Notes under the pieces: model-generated
Databases searched by the model: none
Seen by the model: the letters and a program-made list of their open reading frames with translations, nothing else
What the model was told of the DNA's origin: nothing
Shown: piece by piece, positions 62,717 to 64,000 of the stretch
How positions within the stretch are numbered: position 1 is the stretch's first letter
How the letters are laid out: the number at the start of each line of letters is the position of its first letter
Program-made: the position numbers and the translations under genes
From: Bacillota bacterium
Lineage (GTDB): Bacteria; Bacillota; Sulfobacillia; JAIMAT01
Assembly: GCA_029961055.1 (NCBI GenBank)
Contig: JASBVM010000047.1
Coordinates: forward strand, 1-64,000
DNA: 64,000 nt
Direction of reading: 5' to 3'

Positions 62717-62807
62717 GCCTTTCGCCTGCCTTTCGGGTAGCAGCCCGATCTTTCGACTCCTTCCCTCCTTTTTACTGCGTCCGCGACCGCCCTTCCTCCG
62801 CCAGGCC

Positions 62808-63503
62808 TCACGCCAGTCCCAGGTGGGGTGGAAGCTCCCCCAGGTGGCGGAGGCGGGGGACGCCGGCCGCGGGCCAGAGGTCCCAGGCGTCGTAGAGCAC
62901 CGCGTCCAGGCCGGCCGCCCGGGCGCCGCGCACGTCCACCTCCAGCTGGTCGCCCACGTAGAGCGCCTCGACCGGCTCCAGTCCGAGGCGCGCCAGCGCC
63001 GCCCGGAAGATGGCGGGGTCCGGCTTCTCCACGCCCGCTTCCTCCGAGGTGAGGATCAGGTCGAAGTGCCGCGCCAGTCCGGTCTGCTGGAGGAGGGTGT
63101 GCGCGTGCCGGTCGGCGTTGGTGACCACGCCGAGCCGGAGGCCGGCCGCGCGAAGCCGCTTCAGGACCGGCTCCGCCTCCCGGTCCGGCCGGTCCCAGAT
63201 GCTCTCCCCCCGCCGCACCATCTCCTGCAGGAGCACGCGGGCCAGGGCTCGGGCCGGCGGCTCGTCCAGGCCGAGGCGCCGGCCCACCTCGGCGAGCAGG
63301 TCGAGGGTCGGCAGCGCCCTCCGGTCGACCCCCGGCCACGACCGCCGGGGCCAGCCCTCCTTCCGCACCTCGGCCTCGGCACGGCGGGCGGCCGCCGGAT
63401 CGATCCGACGGCCGCCCACTTGCTCGACGAAGCGGGAGACCAGCTCGCCGTCCAGATGGAGCAGCGTGTCGGCCATGTCGAAGAGGACGGCGCGCACACC
63501 CAT
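62808..63503 (-). CDS. HAD-superfamily phosphatase
   Basis: A 231-residue HAD hydrolase. Motif I is VLFDMADTLLH, in which Met replaces the usual Val/Gly between the two Asp residues; motif II Thr is in GVVTNADRH; motif III Lys is in GVEKPDPAIF; motif IV Asp pair is in LYVGDQLEVDVRGARAAGLDAVLYD. The cap is helical (subfamily I, YjjG/gph-like). It probably dephosphorylates a small metabolite such as phosphoglycolate or a nucleotide. The ATG follows GGGGAGGTGGAAGCC. The longer frame upstream is not translated sequence. Confidence 0.9.
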   Translation of the reverse strand: MGVRAVLFDMADTLLHLDGELVSRFVEQVGGRRIDPAAARRAEAEVRKEGWPRRSWPGVDRRALPTLDLLAEVGRRLGLDEPPARALARVLLQEMVRRGESIWDRPDREAEPVLKRLRAAGLRLGVVTNADRHAHTLLQQTGLARHFDLILTSEEAGVEKPDPAIFRAALARLGLEPVEALYVGDQLEVDVRGARAAGLDAVLYDAWDLWPAAGVPRLRHLGELPPHLGLA

Positions 63504-63595
63504 GGCTTCCACCTCCCCGCCGGGAGGCCTTGGCCGCTGGTCCTGCCGTTCCCTGCCCGGGGCCCGGCCGCGGCGGGCCGCCGTCGCGGCCGGGG

Positions 63596-64000
63596 CTACC
63601 GTTCGTTCCCGAAGCGGCCGACGAAGCTCTGCGCCCCGCCCTTCATCGCGATCACCACCACCGGCTTGGTCGGGTTGTGTTCCGCGTCGAAGGCGACCGT
63701 GCCGGTGACGCCGTGGAAGCTCCGCGTGGCGGCCAGCGCCACGCGGATCTTGGCCGGATCCGTGGAGCCGGCCCGCCGGATGGCGTCCGCCACCAGCATG
63801 ACGGCGTCGTAACCCAGGGCGGCCAGGGCGTCGGGCACCGAGCCGTAGCGCGCCCGGTAGGCGCTCACGAAGGAGCGGACCTTCGGGTCCGGGTCCTGGG
63901 CGGAGTAGTGGTTGGTGAAGTAGGTGCGGTCGAGGGCGGCCGCCCCGGCCAGCTTGACCAGGTCGGGCGAATCCCATCCGTCGCCCCCCAGGACGGGTGC
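63596..64000 (-). CDS. branched-chain amino acid ABC transporter substrate-binding protein (partial)
   Basis: The last 134 codons of a gene that continues beyond the right edge. The sequence GDGWDSPDLVKLAGAAALDRTYFTNHYSAQDPDPKVRSFVSAYRARYGSVPDALAALGYDAVMLVADAIRRAG...VTGTVAFDAEHNPTKPVVVIAMKGG is the C-terminal lobe of a LivJ/LivK-type periplasmic-binding protein (type I fold). The substrate is probably a branched-chain amino acid, another amino acid or an amide. In a Gram-positive cell it would be a lipoprotein, but the N-terminus is not in the window. Confidence 0.92.
   Translation of the reverse strand, partial: APVLGGDGWDSPDLVKLAGAAALDRTYFTNHYSAQDPDPKVRSFVSAYRARYGSVPDALAALGYDAVMLVADAIRRAGSTDPAKIRVALAATRSFHGVTGTVAFDAEHNPTKPVVVIAMKGGAQSFVGRFGNER

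Overview
The window is chromosomal DNA of a very GC-rich bacterium (roughly 70% GC). Strong AGGAGG-type ribosome binding sites, frequent GTG/TTG starts, a LytR-CpsA-Psr protein, lipoproteins with no outer-membrane genes, an M-box riboswitch and a PurBox-like site all fit a high-GC Gram-positive lineage such as deep-branching Bacillota of the Thermaerobacter/Symbiobacterium/Limnochorda type. This placement is inference; there is no rRNA or marker gene. No tRNA, rRNA, CRISPR array or intact insertion sequence was seen.

Layout. (1) 1-3149: 3' end of an E2 acyltransferase gene, an NCS2-like permease and uppP. (2) About 3150-21145: an integrated plasmid- or phage-like element. It carries a truncated ParM-like gene, an excisionase-type HTH gene, a primase-polymerase, a 13-copy iteron region around a palindrome (probable replication origin), a D5/SF3-like ATPase, a small RRXRR-domain protein, an XRE regulator, a complete type I restriction-modification operon (hsdM-hsdS-DUF3644-hsdR) bracketed by two paralogous small helical proteins, and an AlbA_2-domain protein. 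No integrase was found. (3) 21536-25117: mgtA under a sigma70 promoter, an M-box Mg2+ riboswitch with terminator/antiterminator, and an unusually long leader. (4) 25228-30200: a MacAB-type ABC export operon and an EAL phosphodiesterase. (5) 30632-33222: a metal-transporter-like protein, a nitrilase-family hydrolase and a Fur-family regulator, then a promoter driving an unidentified structured RNA.

(6) 33717-41490: a copper/cytochrome-oxidase operon on the minus strand: sco1, PCuAC chaperone, a COX2-cytochrome c-CtaG fusion whose CuA site has lost its histidine, a NarL-type two-component pair, copC, and a CopD protein fused to an Asp-box beta-propeller. Two copies of a TACAnnTGTA-like operator lie at its head. 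(7) 41667-46026: a purine permease with PurBox-like sites, an amidase, a 41-residue membrane protein and a secreted trypsin-like protein. (8) 46134-56184: a nitrite/nitric-oxide cluster. It holds two 12-TM heme-copper-oxidase-subunit-I-like paralogues, tandem DUF2249, DUF59, hemerythrin-DUF2249, a CopD-like protein, copper nitrite reductase, a ferredoxin, a Crp/Fnr regulator, a radical SAM/SPASM protein, a JAMM peptidase and an HxlR regulator. Three promoters in it carry TGTGA-N6-TCAC-like sites at exactly the same distance from the -10 element, which defines a probable local Crp/Fnr regulon. (9) 56216-64000: a broken methyltransferase, greA, a SIS-domain protein, an LCP protein, an aldo/keto reductase, a diguanylate cyclase, a class III aminotransferase, a HAD phosphatase and the 3' end of a branched-chain amino acid binding protein gene.

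How the parts relate. Regions 6 and 8 together describe copper-dependent respiration of nitrite/NO: region 6 supplies copper handling and assembly factors, and region 8 supplies the copper enzyme, NO-related proteins and their regulator. Region 2 is foreign cargo with its own replication and defence genes; its insertion cut off a partition gene next to uppP.
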